Source of the DNA: Corydoras sp. C115
Taxonomy: Eukaryota > Chordata > Actinopteri > Siluriformes > Callichthyidae
DNA length: 64,000 nt
Direction: 5' to 3'
NCBI GenBank assembly: GCA_019802505.1
Contig: JAFMOC010000002.1
Span: 7,127,001 to 7,191,000 of the forward strand
Position 1 is the stretch's first letter; each line of letters opens with the position of its first letter. The position numbers and the translations under genes were made by a program. Below the pieces are notes generated by a model. The model saw only the letters and a list, made by a program, of their open reading frames with translations, was not told where the DNA came from and did not search any database. Positions 45,976 through 58,672 of the stretch are shown one piece after another.

Positions 45976-47667
45976 CGCTGATGAGCACAGCAACAAAAAT
46001 AGTTAGTTCAATTATCCATTCTGAGAGGGCTTACTTACTTTTTTTGCTGTGTCCATTTATCAAATAAATTTAGCTTTTTGACTTTTGTGCAATGCTCAAT
46101 AATATATTATATAACCAGAGCGCTTGCAACACAGAATATTGCACACAGCAATTCTAAGAAAAAAAAATCAATAGTTATTTTACTATCTGTAATATCTGTA
46201 CAATATTTACATGTGCACTCTGCCTTATGGGCACACATGGTGTCTGATAATGAGTTTGTTTGTGGCATACGTCAGTTTGGTTCATCTGAGGATAAATTGG
46301 TTTAATAACATTTCTTTGGGATCCTGAATTAAGAATTGCACTTTATATGTAAATTTCAATAACATATACTTCATAGGTCTCTATGGTCCTAAAAGTTTTC
46401 AATACAATCTTTTTATTTCCACCACCTGTTTTCACACTATGTCTTAATGCTAAGCAGAGGTGTTAAGCAAAGAAAGCGACTGAACAATATAACTGTGCAA
46501 TAAATTGTGTTGGCTGTTTTCTCCCCTTTTTTACCTAATTATAACACTTTAAGGGAAACTTTACAAATGACTATCACAAATAATATCTATTTAAAGACGT
46601 TTCAATAAAATTAATATATGTTAAACAATGAATGAACACCTTTAGACATGCTAAATAATCCAAGTAAGGAAATCCCAGAAAGTTATGTCATTTCATCTGG
46701 ATTCAAAAGTTTAGTGGGAGAAATGTTTCATCACTCATGGAAGTCACTGCAGTTTCTGCAGTTTATGAAGTTGGTGATACTTTCATTGAGCTATGCCTGA
46801 TGAAATCACTAAGTCATAAGACAATTCTGTCTCAAAACTTTGTCCAAAGATGAACTGACAGCTGTCTGGAGTTAATTACTTTTATTTGTTTTAGCATTTT
46901 TCTTTTTACCTAAATAATTAAGTTTATTTACATAATTCTACTAAAGTGTTTTTATTTATAAAATTTTGGATGTTTTATTGTTTGGTGATTTTCATGTATG
47001 GTATTTTAGTTATAAAGTGTTCATATAGTAATTTACCTATTTATTAAATGCACTAACTTTCTAACAATTATTGAATATTACTCAGTTTTTTCTACAAAAA
47101 TATGTTCTGCAGTTAACCAATTAAAACCTAATAGAAAGGGAAGACCATGGGACCACCACTGACTAGGTTATTGGTTGGAGGACCATTTAGCATAGAATTA
47201 AAGTTTTAATACTCACAATATTATTATCACCATAATAATATCACTAATTGAAATATTTTTTAGCATTGCTAACAAAATCACATAATTATCATCCTGTAAT
47301 CAAAAAGTGCATACATTGATTTATTGCAATGCAGACATGTAGACAAATGCAATTCTTTTAACAATCATAGCCAGGGACAATTTAGTAACTTACACATGAT
47401 TTCTACATCTATGCTGTAATAAAAATGGTCCCCCTTCTCCATTGAGACAATACCTAGTTGGTCATGGTCCTGTGCTAGTTTTTAATTACTGATGATGGAT
47501 TGTTCTTGGAAGCAATGGTTAATGAAATGTTATAATTAGTTACTGTATAACTACAGAGTGTGTGTTAATGATTTTGGTGTAACTAATTAAATTAATTCCA
47601 AATGTGGACACAAGGTAGGAACTTATTACATCAGTAAGTAATCAAACTTACTATGTTATTGTGTTTA
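45976..47667. other. intergenic DNA 3' of ankrd34a
   Basis: Holds a likely repeat fragment near 46678-46860 (TTTAGTGGGAGAAATGTTTC and following) and a possible MITE at 47140-47480. The ankrd34a 3'UTR must start at 47667 and run leftwards, but no polyadenylation site can be chosen. Confidence 0.45.
47140..47480. mobile_element. possible short inverted-repeat element
   Basis: GACCATGGGACCACCACTGA followed by CTAGGTTATTGG on the left is matched, inverted, by ACCATGACCAACTAGGTATT on the right. The arms carry several mismatches and indels. About 340 bp, no ORF. Confidence 0.4.
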
Positions 47668-49231
47668 TTAGTCTCCATTGACTTCCATGACTTTCTCTGC
47701 TAAAAGCTCTTGAAATGTAGACAATTGCTTCATCTGCTCTGTCTGCATGGAATGCCTCCTTATCAGCTTCTTCTTCATCTTAAAGTCCAAAACACGTTTT
47801 GGTGATGTAGGTGCTACAGGCAGCAGGATCTTGGTGCCAGAGTGTACAGGTGAAGTTGGCTTGCCGTTCGTCCGGATGTCTGGGATGGGGCGCTGAGGGT
47901 TGACATTGAGTGGAGGAAGAAATCCAGGCCTGGTATGGGAGATGTGGTCCAGCAGGAGGGTTCCTGAACCTCTACGCTCCAGCAAACCTGGGGGTCTCCT
48001 CCTTATTGTGATTGGTGACACTGAGTTGGGGATGCTTTCCAGGGATTCCCGTGAAGAGCTGGTAAGCAGGGACAATGGCGAGGCGTTGTACTTGCGGCGC
48101 TCCACAGATACACGGCCTGAATCTGGAGATCCAGGAATGGATTCAGGACAGAGGTGCGTATCTGACTCATAGTGTTCCATACGGGTAAGTTTTGGGTGAG
48201 GCAGAGCACGGGAATGATTGGCATTCTCTTGTGTTTCAGGTGCTGTGTTCCTTCTGTACAGTGACTGATGCTGCTGCACCTTATCAGCCCAGGAAGAACC
48301 ACAGAGTGTAGCACAGTCCTCTGAAGAGGAGCGGTCGATCAACTTTGGTGAGCAGGGGTCATGTGTTTCAATGCTGTGTCTACGGGAAAGTAGTGGTCTG
48401 CCTGGACCGGAGATTGAGAGTCCATTCATCTCAGTTACTATCTTCTCCTCCTCTGCTAGGCTTGCTTCTGCCAGCTCTCCTCTTTCAGCCAGGACACTTG
48501 GAGCCACGAGGCCCCAGGGCTCTGAATTTAATCGTTTCAGGAGCTTGCGAGGTGCTGGCCGCCTTTCACCTGGAGGCCTGTTGGAGGGCAGTGGAAGGGC
48601 AGAGGTTAAAGCAAAGCTGAAGATTCCTTCTTCCTCCTCTCCAGCAGGTGAATTTGATGTTCTTATTTCTACATCCTGACGGAGACATACATGCTGGAGA
48701 CAGTTTGTCCACCACACCAGGAGAAGGTGGAGAGTTTAAGTACTGCTTGGTTTTCTTTGTGCCTGAGGGCGAAGTGTCAGTTGTTATAATTATCACCTCT
48801 TTCCCTTTGGCTTTGCAAGCATCAAGAAGGCTCTGCAGGGTTTCTCTGTCACCTCTGTTGATTGCATGCATCAAGGCAGAGGACCCAGAATAATCTTTGA
48901 GACTCGGATCAGCTCCATTTTCAAGCAGCAGTGACACCACATCTTTACCTGCCCCTTCAGCACAAGCATGCATCAAAGCCGTCCGACCTGATTTATCAGG
49001 AATATTTGGGTCAGCACCCTTTTCTAGTAGATAACGCACCATTTTAAGTCGCGTCTGTGTATCGTCACATTCGGCCAGGCAAGAAGCAATGATTGGTGTT
49101 TCCCCTCGCTCATTGCCTTCGTTGATGTAAGCACCTCCTTCCAACAGTAAGCGTGCAAGACGTAGTTTGCCCTGAAACACAGCCTTAAGCAAGGCATTTC
49201 CCTCTGTCCGCAGAGCTCCTGCATCGCCCAT
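47668..49231 (-). CDS. ankrd34a: ankyrin repeat domain protein 34A; frame broken once near 48675
   Basis: ANKRD34 proteins are vertebrate ankyrin-repeat proteins of poorly known function, coded by one exon. The start is MGDAGALRTEGNALLKAV at 49231, reached after an upstream acceptor. About four ankyrin repeats span residues 10-150 (GNERGETPIIASCLAECDD, KGADPNIPDKSGRTALMHAC, NGADPSLKDYSGSSALMHAI). The first frame is coding to SPACMSPS (48677) and the family sequence then resumes one base out of phase: DVEIRTSNSPAGEEEEGIFS, KLLKRLNSEPWGLVAPS, RRHSMQTEQMKQLSTFQELL and a stop at 47668. Together the two parts are about 520 residues, near the ~500 of human ANKRD34A. The C-terminal half has no disabling change, so an assembly error or a very recent mutation is likelier than an old pseudogene. 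LNSEPWGLVAP favours the A paralogue. Confidence 0.88.
48674..48679 (-). other. ankrd34a: single-base frameshift site in ankrd34a
   Basis: The coding strand reads TCTCCGTCAGGATGTAGAA. Frame 1 is right up to TCA (Ser). The next family-like codons GAT GTA GAA (DVE) require one G fewer, or two bases more, at the GG (48675-48676). As written, frame 1 runs on to 48566 with unrelated residues and would give a 221-residue product from the 49231 start. Confidence 0.8.
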
Positions 49232-49280
49232 GGTGCCTCCTGCTCTTGTACTCAATATTGGCTGCACATTTTTGGAAAAC
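49232..49280 (-). other. ankrd34a: ankrd34a 5'UTR part of the coding exon
   Basis: On the minus strand TTTTTGTTCTCTCACTACAG at 49281-49300 is a strong acceptor. It is followed by 49 bases and the ATG (context GGCACCATGG, close to Kozak). Confidence 0.65.
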
Positions 49281-49674
49281 CTGTAGTGAGAGAACAAAAA
49301 TGGTATGTCCTTTAAGTGGGATTTTTGTGTATGTATTAATCCCTCTTGTTAGCAGGTTGGCTGCACTAAAGAAAAGAATGATTTGGTTTTTAGACCTTTT
49401 CATACTTATTTTTGAAATAACACCTTTTCAGTGCCCAGAGTGAAGAAGATTGTAGCTCCTAATACAAACACTGCTTTAACACAGTGAGGCTCTGACACCT
49501 GCAAATCTTACAGAAAAAATATCTTAAGTAACCTCTTTATCCTCTAGATCGAATTTGTGGGGATTCCTTCCACTCAAAATTGAAAATTCTTAATATTAAC
49601 CTAGGCAAATAAAAGCTGGATTAAAATCTGTCTGTTCATTTAATTAATTAATTAGTTAATTAATTTAATTTCCA

Positions 49675-50017
49675 GGCGGCACGGTGGCTTAGAGGTTAGC
49701 ACGTTCGCCTCTCAGCGCTAGGGATTCCTGGTTCGAATCCCCATCTTTGTGGAGTTTCCATGTTCTCCCCGTGTCTGCGTGGGTTTCCTTCGGGTTCTCC
49801 GGTTTCCTCCCACAGTCATGGATCAAGTCAATTGAATTCTCAAAATTGCCCCATATAGAGTGTGTCTGTGTGAGTGAGTGTGTGTGCCCAGCGATGGATT
49901 GGCGCCCTGTCCTGGGTCTATCTGCCCAGCGCCTGAGATGTTCTCCCCTGGATGGGCGTGGGGAACCCCACCGCAACCCTAATAGAGGATAAAGCAGGAG
50001 ATAATGAATGAATGAAT
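49675..50017 (+). mobile_element. SINE family A, nearly full length
   Basis: GCGGCACGGTGGCTTAGAGG to an (ATGA)n tail, with box B GGTTCGAATCC. Short internal loss of CAAAAA before CATGGATCAAG. Confidence 0.88.
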
Positions 50018-51145
50018 TTCACTTCCAATATGCTTTCTGAGGTGATGACTTTAATACATGATATGAGCAGACAGTGAACTAACAGCTGCCTTTGGACATG
50101 CGGTCAGCCAAAGTGTTGATTACAATGATCATGCAGGATATGACAAACTATGCATACGATTCAGAGTCTTATATTAATATTTTCTGCTTGCCAGTCAGAA
50201 ATCAGAAATATATTTTTGTAATATGGACAGAATAACTACAGTTGGAGGCAGACACATTCAGTGATAAACAGTTTCTAGAGGTTTAGATTCATGTTCAATT
50301 TCTGGTCTAAGTCTATTAGCATTGCCCTGGAAAACTAGTGCCTCTGCTCAGACAGTATTGTGAGACAGTATCTTTGGAAACCTGACAGAAAAGGGTGAAA
50401 ATAATTGGTCAGTAGGGATCATTTCGCATGATTTGTCAATCATTTGCTGGTGTACAATGGCACAGATTATTTCTAACTGAGTGGAAGATGGTCGAAACAG
50501 TTATGTTGGTGCCTGTCTAATGCAGTAGTAAAATTAAAGTGGATAATATTCATGTTTTAGATCTATAACCCATCTTGTAAAGATTCTGTAATCCATGTTA
50601 AAATGTTTGTATTTGTTTGTAAAATATAAATACTTTATGCATTTACCAAAATACATACTCATTTTTTTTCTTATTTTTTTCTTTCCTTACAGCAACAATT
50701 TCCTTTAAAAATTTTACAATAATGTACCTCTACTTTTATTTTTTTTATTGACGCTTATTGTCAAAAAAGGGCACCCACCAAAACCAAATTATATTACACT
50801 GTAAACCAGTCAAAATAACACTTTAAAACTAATGAACTTAATACTGATCTTAGTATTTTCATTCTTACTGTACATGTGCATTTTATGTTCTGTGCCCAAT
50901 GCTGTTTTAATAAGTATGGCTTATGAGTCTTGACTTAAAATAACTGGCTTGAGAATGAACCTTTGCCCCATGTTTTTCTGTTTTTAGTTGTGGCTATTTA
51001 TTATATAAATTCCAACAAGCTTATTAAAAAATAATAATTATGTGAATAACATGTTCTGGAAGTGTAGCGATCCCAATGTTTTTGGCCATTTTAATCTTGG
51101 CATCATTCAGGTGATCTGACATTTAAAACTTAATATGTATGTTCA

Positions 51146-51508
51146 AGCAGCACGGTGGCTTAGTGGTTAGCACGTTCGCCTCTCAGCACTAGGGATTCCC
51201 GGTTTGAATCTCCATCTGGGTGGAGTTTCCATGTTCTTCCTGTGTCCACGTGGGTTTCCTCCGGGTTCTCTGGTTTCCTCCCACAGTCCAAAAACATGGA
51301 TCAAGTCAATTGAGTTCTCCAAATTGCCCCATATAGTGTGTGTGTATGTGTGCATGTCTGTGTGAGTGTGTGGCCAGCGATAGATTGGCGCCCTGTCCTG
51401 GGTGTATCTGCCCAGCGCCCGAAATGTTCTCCCCTGGATGGGCATGGGGAACCTCACCGCGACCCTAATATATAGGACAAAGCGGAAGATAATGAATGAA
51501 TGAATGAA
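51146..51508 (+). mobile_element. SINE family A, full length
   Basis: GCAGCACGGTGGCTTAGTGG to an (ATGA)n tail. The box B has changed to GGTTTGAATCT. Flanks GTATGTTCAA and GTATGCTCAA form the target duplication. Confidence 0.9.
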
Positions 51509-52430
51509 TGTATGCTCAAATTGCAAAAAGACCAGAAAACTTTGTTTTCCTATAATTTGAAAAATTCACAATTAAAGAACTAATGTGCTTGGTGAATTGT
51601 CAGACACAGACAAACAGGTCAGTTAAAATTTAAATATTGGTTTATGACATTTTGAAAGTGAATAAGTATAGTATTTCTTACTGCATAATACAAATTGTAA
51701 TGTGTGATGGTAATTGCACAATAATCCTTAGATAATTTTATCTCCTTAGATAATCCTTATCTCTAGCACAAATTAATTGTCTGTTGAAACAAATGAATGC
51801 TCTTAATTTTGGATTTTATTAAAATAGGACCTTTGAGATCCAGTCTTTAGTTAAGCTCTAACATTATGTGGCAAACTCATTGGGATCTGTGAGTTCACAT
51901 AATGTGCAAAAATAGACATCATAAACATGAAGCTTTATTTTTTTAAAAATCCTGCAAACTCACTGACAGAAGGTGTACGGGATGAACAATAGAAACTGTA
52001 GAGAAAGTAATACATCTGAAAATAAATTTCAGACTGAAGACTTAGGTTAGAGGTTGCAGACACTAGTATGAGTCACCCCAGATCTATGAAACCTGGGCAC
52101 TTGTTGAAATGGAATTCCAGTTGGGATATGCTCAAGCCTTTTATTTAAGGTGTTTTGGGAATTTAACAGATGACCAAGCAAACAGATGTCTCATGTAGAC
52201 CAAAGGAGCTATCGGTGGATCCACCATTCTTTGCAAAGTGATAGGACATATATTGTAAAACAGAATAAACTGGACTGAAATAAATTTGTCCAACTATCTG
52301 TTTGGACATTTGTCTGAGCTCGTTCATGTAGAATTAATCGAGCTGTAGGCAGGAGACACTTTAAACAGTCACATCTCTCTCCTGTCTTGTTTACTGTTCC
52401 TCTAGAGTCCGTGTGTAAAGCTTACAAGCT

Positions 52431-52433
<3 letters not shown>

Positions 52434-52467
<34 letters not shown>
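52434..52467. repeat. (GT)n microsatellite
   Basis: About 17 GT units. Confidence 0.9.
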
Positions 52468-52470
<3 letters not shown>

Positions 52471-54798
52471 ATGTGTTGTTCAGTAGGAGGCAATGAGCTG
52501 TTCCACATCAATCTGAAGCAGGCAGAGTCAGACATTTCACACCAGTTGGAATCCAGAGCTCCTGTAGACTTGTTTTCCTAGATTTAATTGAAAATCTCAG
52601 TACAGCATTGAGAAATATAAGGTGGGAAAACATAGGTGGGGATAAGAGGTAGTCCTTTAGTGGTGGAAATGAATCCACAACAGGTTAACAGTTAATCACT
52701 TTTGATTAATACTTTGCCGTGCTTTATTATTATGGTTTAAGCTTTTTAAACCAATGTTGATGGCAATTTGATGAATTTGATCTAGAGGGTTGGTGGGGGA
52801 TGTACTAGTGCATGTAGGTGGATGTATTGTTAGAAATTAACACCAAGCTCAAAGGCCATCCCCTGTCCTCTGTTTGCCTCATTAGATCTTGCTGTCTCAT
52901 GCATATGCATTGTTCTTCAAAGACATTATGCTTCAGCCCATGAGCAAGGTTTCTATTTCTAGAGCTCATCCATGTTTCTATTGCTGCATTTATTTTTACT
53001 GTTCTATTGTGCTACAGGCTTTAAACATCAGAAGCTAATGCAATGGGTGCAGCTGAAGCTTCCCCTGTGACATCCGGCCTTCAAACCATTTATTTTAACG
53101 TCAAGGTTTAATATGTAGCCATTTTGACACTCTATAACAAATAAATACTAGGCTGCACATCAATGTGAATCTGTGTCATATATGAATCCAAAGAGGAAAA
53201 TCCAGTCTTAATGTCACCTGCTTTTATTGATGAATATTGCAGTTAGGAGACCCCTTTAAACTTCTAATTGAACTCAGTTCTTTAAAAACATTTATATTCT
53301 TATATCTTATGTTCTTATATTAATGATTTAATCTGTTTGTTCTACTTGTTTTTTCAGTTAAACATCATTTTATCATACATGTATAACTAGTATTAATAGA
53401 AAATATGATTGCTTGAAAAAGTATTTGTAGATTTGCAGTAATAACATAATTGTTGTTTCTTTTAGCATTTATTAAGGTTCTTCCTTCATTGTTTCTATTT
53501 TCTCTTTTAACAAGAGGTAGAGGATTATTTAACTTACATTTATCTAGTTTCTGACATTAAAATGTCATATTGCATATCACTTTACTTTAGAACCTTTAAC
53601 AGTTTAGTTCTGATTCAAGCACGTAAATGTTTTACAATGTATTTACAAATAAGCAGAATAATCAAATATTAGATCTTTGCGTTGGAATTCTGTACTAACA
53701 AATTAATAATTATTCTTCCCAAAACATTTGGTTAATTTAAAATTTCAATTTGAAATACTTAAAGTCCTTGTTAAATACGTCATTCTTTGTGAAAAAAATA
53801 TATCTCTATTTTATAAAGTTGTAATTCTATATCTTGAAGAGCGCTTGCTGTTTGCTACGCATGTCACTGTCCACGGTCCTGAATGTAGGCGCCTGCGTAA
53901 ACCCATCTCAACAGGAGCTAAATCTTTACTTGTTTATATTGTATAACGGATTTATGCAGAGCAGAATATATCCTGAGCTATTTATAGCCATAAAGTGTCA
54001 AATTTGGTGTCGTATCAATTGCCTACGTCAACTCGTCTCATGACGTAAGCTCCATCCCTATATTCAGCCAAACAACATGACGGCAAACTCCGTTCTATAA
54101 CATATATAGAAACCTCAAACATCACATCTTACAAAATAAATAACATTTCCCTTTTTCATGTGACAACAGGCTGACAATTTACGTAATCAAACGCGGATTA
54201 TTTTGTCCAACTGTTCTGATTGGAAACATTGCACCAACTTCAGATTTCAGCACTTACATCTATGCAACATTAAAACGCATCGTTTGTTAAACAGCGACAG
54301 ACAACCTTCGCGTCTGCACTGTTTATTTCGGCAGTTAGATGCGCAAGAGAAGGACTTAATGTGCTGTCTAAATATAGGGCATCCGAGCGTCGGTTCAGCC
54401 TTCCTCACACGCTAGAGGTGGGGAAAATGCATCTCAAAACCTCCTTATTCAGCCCTTTTGTAACTTCAAAATGATAGCATCTATTCCGGGAACCATAAGA
54501 AACACGAACTGTACTAAAACCAACGCAGCATCAAACATCACGTTGCTGCATCCACGAGGATCACGGGCAGCTGGTGAATCTAAAAGTGCCCAAAAGTCTC
54601 GAGATCGAAATAAATGACCTAAAGTCGACAGAAATTGAGGAAAACGAGCCTCAATTGTGAACTAAGGCTACAGGCTGAATTCAGCTGAATCTTCAGCCAC
54701 AGATACAGAATGAGACCATGTTGTTCAGACAGCATCCGCAGCACAGAGACACTTTTCCCCCGCAGTTCTGCAGGAGGACGCTACAGTGTTAGTCTTAC

Positions 54799-55060
54799 CG
54801 CGGCGTTTCGCTAAATGAATTCCATCGCCGACTCCTTCCGCCCTAAACCGCTCGACGGGATGCGAAGCCTGTGCGCCGGGTGTTGGGCGTTAAATGGGTG
54901 CTGACTTCGCCCTCATTTCTCCCGCATTCTGGACCGGCTCGCGGGTTGCGGGGGCGTCCGGTGGACAGAAGGAGCTCCGAGTGATTTCCGAGTCGAACGG
55001 CGACTAAACGGACGAGCCTATGCGGAGGGGGCGACACAGTTCCCCAATCTCCTCATCACA
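54799..55060 (-). promoter_or_regulatory. ankrd34a: ankrd34a CpG-rich promoter and probable non-coding exon 1
   Basis: The only GC-rich, CpG-rich zone upstream of ankrd34a (about 54830-55040). On the minus strand an exon ending ATTTAGCGAAACGCCGCG is followed by the near-consensus donor GTAAGACT. Exon extent and start site are inferred. The zone may act in both directions. Confidence 0.5.
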
Positions 55061-55810
55061 CGCATGCAGTCTCTATAACGCTGCTGTGCGTGGACTTCAC
55101 ACCATGTGCTTTATCCCGATGTGCAAACGAGCATCTGCTTCCAGTTTTAGCTTCATTATGTCTTCATTTTAAAGCTTCTTAATCGTTCTTTGCATGGCGT
55201 GCGCATTCTGTCATATTGTGTAATATAGCCTTCTCTAACGTACGACCCAGGCTATTTTATGTCAAATAGTTGCCCTTTAAATACACTCTCCAATAATCTG
55301 CCTGTTTGGTAAATGCAACTTGCAGGTACCTTACCAAACCGATAAGAGCTATTTAATCTGATTCAAGATACGTGTAGAAGATGTCTTTTTCATGTTCCTC
55401 TTGTAATAGCAATAGGTTTTTTTTTTTTTTTTTTTTTTTTAAATCATTTTTAATGACAGAAACTGTGTATGAACCGTTGGATTTCTTAATTTTCAGCTCT
55501 AACACTTTCATCAGTGTTAGAGTGGTGTCGGTTTGAATGCAAAAAAAAGATGCACAGCTGCAGCATCTCATTAGACTATGCTGCAGATGTTGGTGAACCT
55601 GCCGCGTATCAACCTAAATACCAGTTTTTATCATTTTTATCGTCTGTGGCCTAAATAAATATTGAGGAGCTCTTCACAAAAAGTATGGGTGTGATACAAT
55701 TCCCTGACTGCATAAATACTAACTCAGTGACTGTGGCTATTATAGAACACAGTTTCTATGGTAACAGATTCTGTGGATTCCGACAGAAGCGTTCCCACGG
55801 TGACATGCAC

Positions 55811-55854
<44 letters not shown>

Positions 55855-57237
55855 TAAATTCATACAGTTAATAGCAGGTCCAATAGCAGGAGCTATGTAA
55901 CAAGATATTTAATTCAGACACTATTTTTAATAGTTTTGTATTGTTTTGTAATTTCTTATTACAAATAAGCATTTAAGTGAATGTAAGTTTTCCACTGGTT
56001 GCTTTGTGGAGTAGTACTTGCAGTATGAGATGGATGGGTTAACTGTTTATCCAAATTTAGCATATAGTAGAATCATTCTACTGTAATTTTATGTCCAATT
56101 ATTTTTTCCATGTAGTCTGTATTTTGTGTAAAAACATGTATATGTTTGCTTATATGACAGATTGGCCTTGAATTCATATGAAAATATAATGCAAACCCAT
56201 TTCCATAAAAGAAACATAATGCAATCTAATCTTAAAAATTGCAAGTTATACATTTTTTTGTATTAATTTTGTCATAACAATGCTCTTTAAGTTTTCTCAA
56301 TTAGCAGGTTAACTGGTAACATATCAGGTTATCAAGATTGAGTATAAAAGTAGCATCCACCAATGGCTTAATGCTTGCAAGCAAGAATCTATCATTGTAC
56401 TCTTTGTACACTATGTCCAACTTTGCAAGAGAATTGTTAGGGTTTTTTTTTTGGTGCAATATTGCAAAAAAAACTAACATTATAAAAAGATTTATGGTGT
56501 GAAAATAAATCCTGCCACCTGATTTTGGTGTAAAAAAAAAGCATCAGCTCTCACATGCAAAAGACAAAAATGACTCTTCAGAAAGTGCAAAAAAAAATAA
56601 CATCTGTGTATAAGTGTATAGGAAGAGTACCATTGATGTTAAGGTGTATAATTATATAATGGAGGGACATATGACTTTATCAAGCTTTTCTGCCTCAATG
56701 TCTATTTTAGCAGGACAATGTCAAGCCTTAAGGGTCTATTTGGGAAACAAAATATGGACTTTGTTGGCTTTGTATTTATGAGGCCCAAATAAAGTGGATA
56801 AAAAATGAAATGCAAAGTACAATCTTTTAGGAGTTTTTCGTGGAGTATCAGTTTATTTGATGTATTCACATATGCAAAAGAAACTCTGCATTCAGCGGCT
56901 TTTACATGCATTAATCCTTCAAATGTGAAAACTGTTGGTGCTGTTGTTCTATTCCAAGCACAGTTTATCTTAATAAAATCAAAAATGTTTTGACAAAAAT
57001 AACGTTAGGTGTAATTATCCAGTGTCATTAGTGTCATCATCAAATACAGATTTTAAAGCAGTATTCATTTGTTTTTTAGTATATCTAATAATTCTTAATT
57101 TGTTATTCTGATATTGGAATTTTACTTTTGATTTTTAAAGATGAATAATTTTCATGTTTTCAATTTAAAATTTTAAATTTTAAATGTGGTACAACTGTAT
57201 CTGCAAACTTTTTTAATAACACAAAAATCTAATAATA
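55061..57237. other. spacer between divergent ankrd34a and polr3gl
   Basis: Contains a T run (55419-55440), a (GA)n (55817-55850) and AT-rich DNA. No exon or RNA gene recognised. Confidence 0.5.
55817..55850. repeat. (GA)n microsatellite
   Basis: About 17 AG units. Confidence 0.9.
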
Positions 57238-57585
57238 CATTCATTCATTATCACCCGCTTTATCCTCTATTAGGGTCGCGGTGGGATTCCCCATGCCCAT
57301 CCAGGGGAGAATGTCTCGGGCGCTGGGCAGATAGACCCAGGACAGGGTGCCAATCCATCGCTGGGCACACACTCACTCACACAGACACACACTCTATATG
57401 GGGCAATTTGGAGAATTCAATTAACTTGATCCATGTTTTTGGACTGTGGGAGGAAACCGGAGAACCCGGAGGAAACCCACGCGGACACGGGGAGAACATG
57501 GAAACTCCACCCAGATGGGGATTCGAACCGGGAATCCCTAGCACTGAGAGGCGAACGTGCTAACCACTAAGCCACCATGCCGGCC
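57238..57585 (-). mobile_element. SINE family A, full length
   Basis: Minus-strand copy with intact box B (GGTTCGAATCC on the minus strand). Flanks AAAATCTAATAATAC and AAAATGTAATAATAC are a clear target duplication. Its translated ORF (57186-57563) is not a gene. Confidence 0.92.
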
Positions 57586-57732
57586 AAAATGTAATAATAC
57601 AGTAATAATAATTTATAATATATAATAATGCATTCCTAAAATGAACTATTCATTTGCATTTTTTAGTGTACAACGTGATTTTTGTTTCAACTCATTTGAC
57701 AGTATTCCTAATTTATTTAATGCTAATCAAAT

Positions 57733-58054
57733 TTAGTGGTTAGCATGTTCACCTCTCAGCGCTAGGGATTCCTGGTTCGAATCCCAATCTGCATGCAGTT
57801 TCCATGCTCTCCCCGTGTCCATGTGAGTTTCCTCCGGGTTCTCCGGTTTCCTCCCACAGTCCAAAAACGTGTCAAGGTCAAGGTCAATCGAGTTCTCCAA
57901 ATTGCCCCATATAGAGTGTGTCTGTGTGAGTGAGTTTGAGATTGGTGCCCAGCGCCCAAAACGTTCTCCCCTGGATGGGCATGGGGAACCCCCCCCCCCC
58001 CCCCCCCCCCCCCCCCGCGACCCTAGTAGAGGATAAAGCGGAAGATAATGGATG
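57733..58054 (+). mobile_element. SINE family A with poly-C expansion
   Basis: Head slightly truncated (starts AGTGGTTAGCATGTTC). Box B present. GGGGAACCCC is expanded into a C run of about 27 at 57989-58016. Flanks GCTAATCAAATTTA and GCTAATAAAATTTA form the target duplication. Lies about 150 bp from the inverted copy at 57238-57585. Confidence 0.9.
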
Positions 58055-58072
58055 GCTAATAAAATTTAGTTG

Positions 58073-58123
<51 letters not shown>
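58073..58123. repeat. (GT)n microsatellite
   Basis: About 25 GT units directly after the SINE, some 75 bp before the polr3gl CCAAT box. Confidence 0.95.
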
Positions 58124-58126
<3 letters not shown>

Positions 58127-58179
58127 TTGTTTTGGCACAGACGCTAGAAACTTTTGTTTTGAAGGAATGCAGAAACGTG

Positions 58180-58495
58180 GTTAGTAACTTTTCGACCGAT
58201 TGGCTGGAATCTTTACAGGGTGGGACTCATTTCTCTGACTCCCCCTTCCTTCTTCCTGCTTTTTGTTTACGTTCTCTTTGGCGGGGAACCTGGTTTGGTT
58301 TTATTTCACTTTGCGGATAAATGGCTCTAATTTTGCGATATTTTAATAAACCGATATTTTTAAAGATTAATTTGAACTGACGTCAACTGAGCAGGGATGT
58401 TAGCGCGTGTGTAATCTGGATGAACTGTCCGGCTGTTTGCTGTAGTTTTTGTTTCTTCCAGCCTCTGAACAAAAACATCGACACGAAAAGTGCAA
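58180..58495 (+). promoter_or_regulatory. polr3gl: polr3gl promoter and probable non-coding exon 1
   Basis: An inverted CCAAT box (GATTGGCTGG, ATTGG at 58199-58203) and an E2F-like TTTGGCGGGGAA (58278-58289) lie upstream. The exon end AAAAGTGCAA before the donor GTAAGT (58496) pairs with the acceptor TTTGTTCAG at 58990 in front of the start codon. The start site, perhaps 58330-58420, is inferred. Confidence 0.5.
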
Positions 58496-58672
58496 GTAAG
58501 TTCACATTTTCCCTCCTCAAACTCCTCGTTTAATGTTAAGAGCAAGCTTCTTTTGTCATTTTTTATTTTCCCTTGCAGTCTGTTAATTTATTTTTTTTAA
58601 TTATGTTTCTTTATTAAGACTGGTTAACAGAAAGACATCATTTATTACTGAAATAAAAATGCCATTTGCATC

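Larger units (their letters stand above)
49281..54798 (-). other. ankrd34a: ankrd34a 5'UTR intron (inferred, 5.5 kb)
   Basis: Bounded by the acceptor at 49281 and the donor GCG|GTAAGA at 54798. Holds two SINE A copies (49675-50017, 51146-51508) and a GT microsatellite (52434-52467). A CRE-like ATGACGTAAG lies at about 54040. Stretches 50020-51145, 51510-52430 and 52470-54000 show nothing I can name. Confidence 0.5.

Noticed and set aside
47900..48893. plus-strand ORFs opposite ankrd34a
   Set aside because: Shadows of the GC-richer ankrd34a coding exon on the other strand.
57186..57563. 125-residue ORF with HYPLYPLLGSRWDSPCPSRG-like start
   Set aside because: It is a translation of a family A SINE. 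The same peptide pieces recur at every SINE copy (for example 62711-63100, 51167-51526, 49689-49976).
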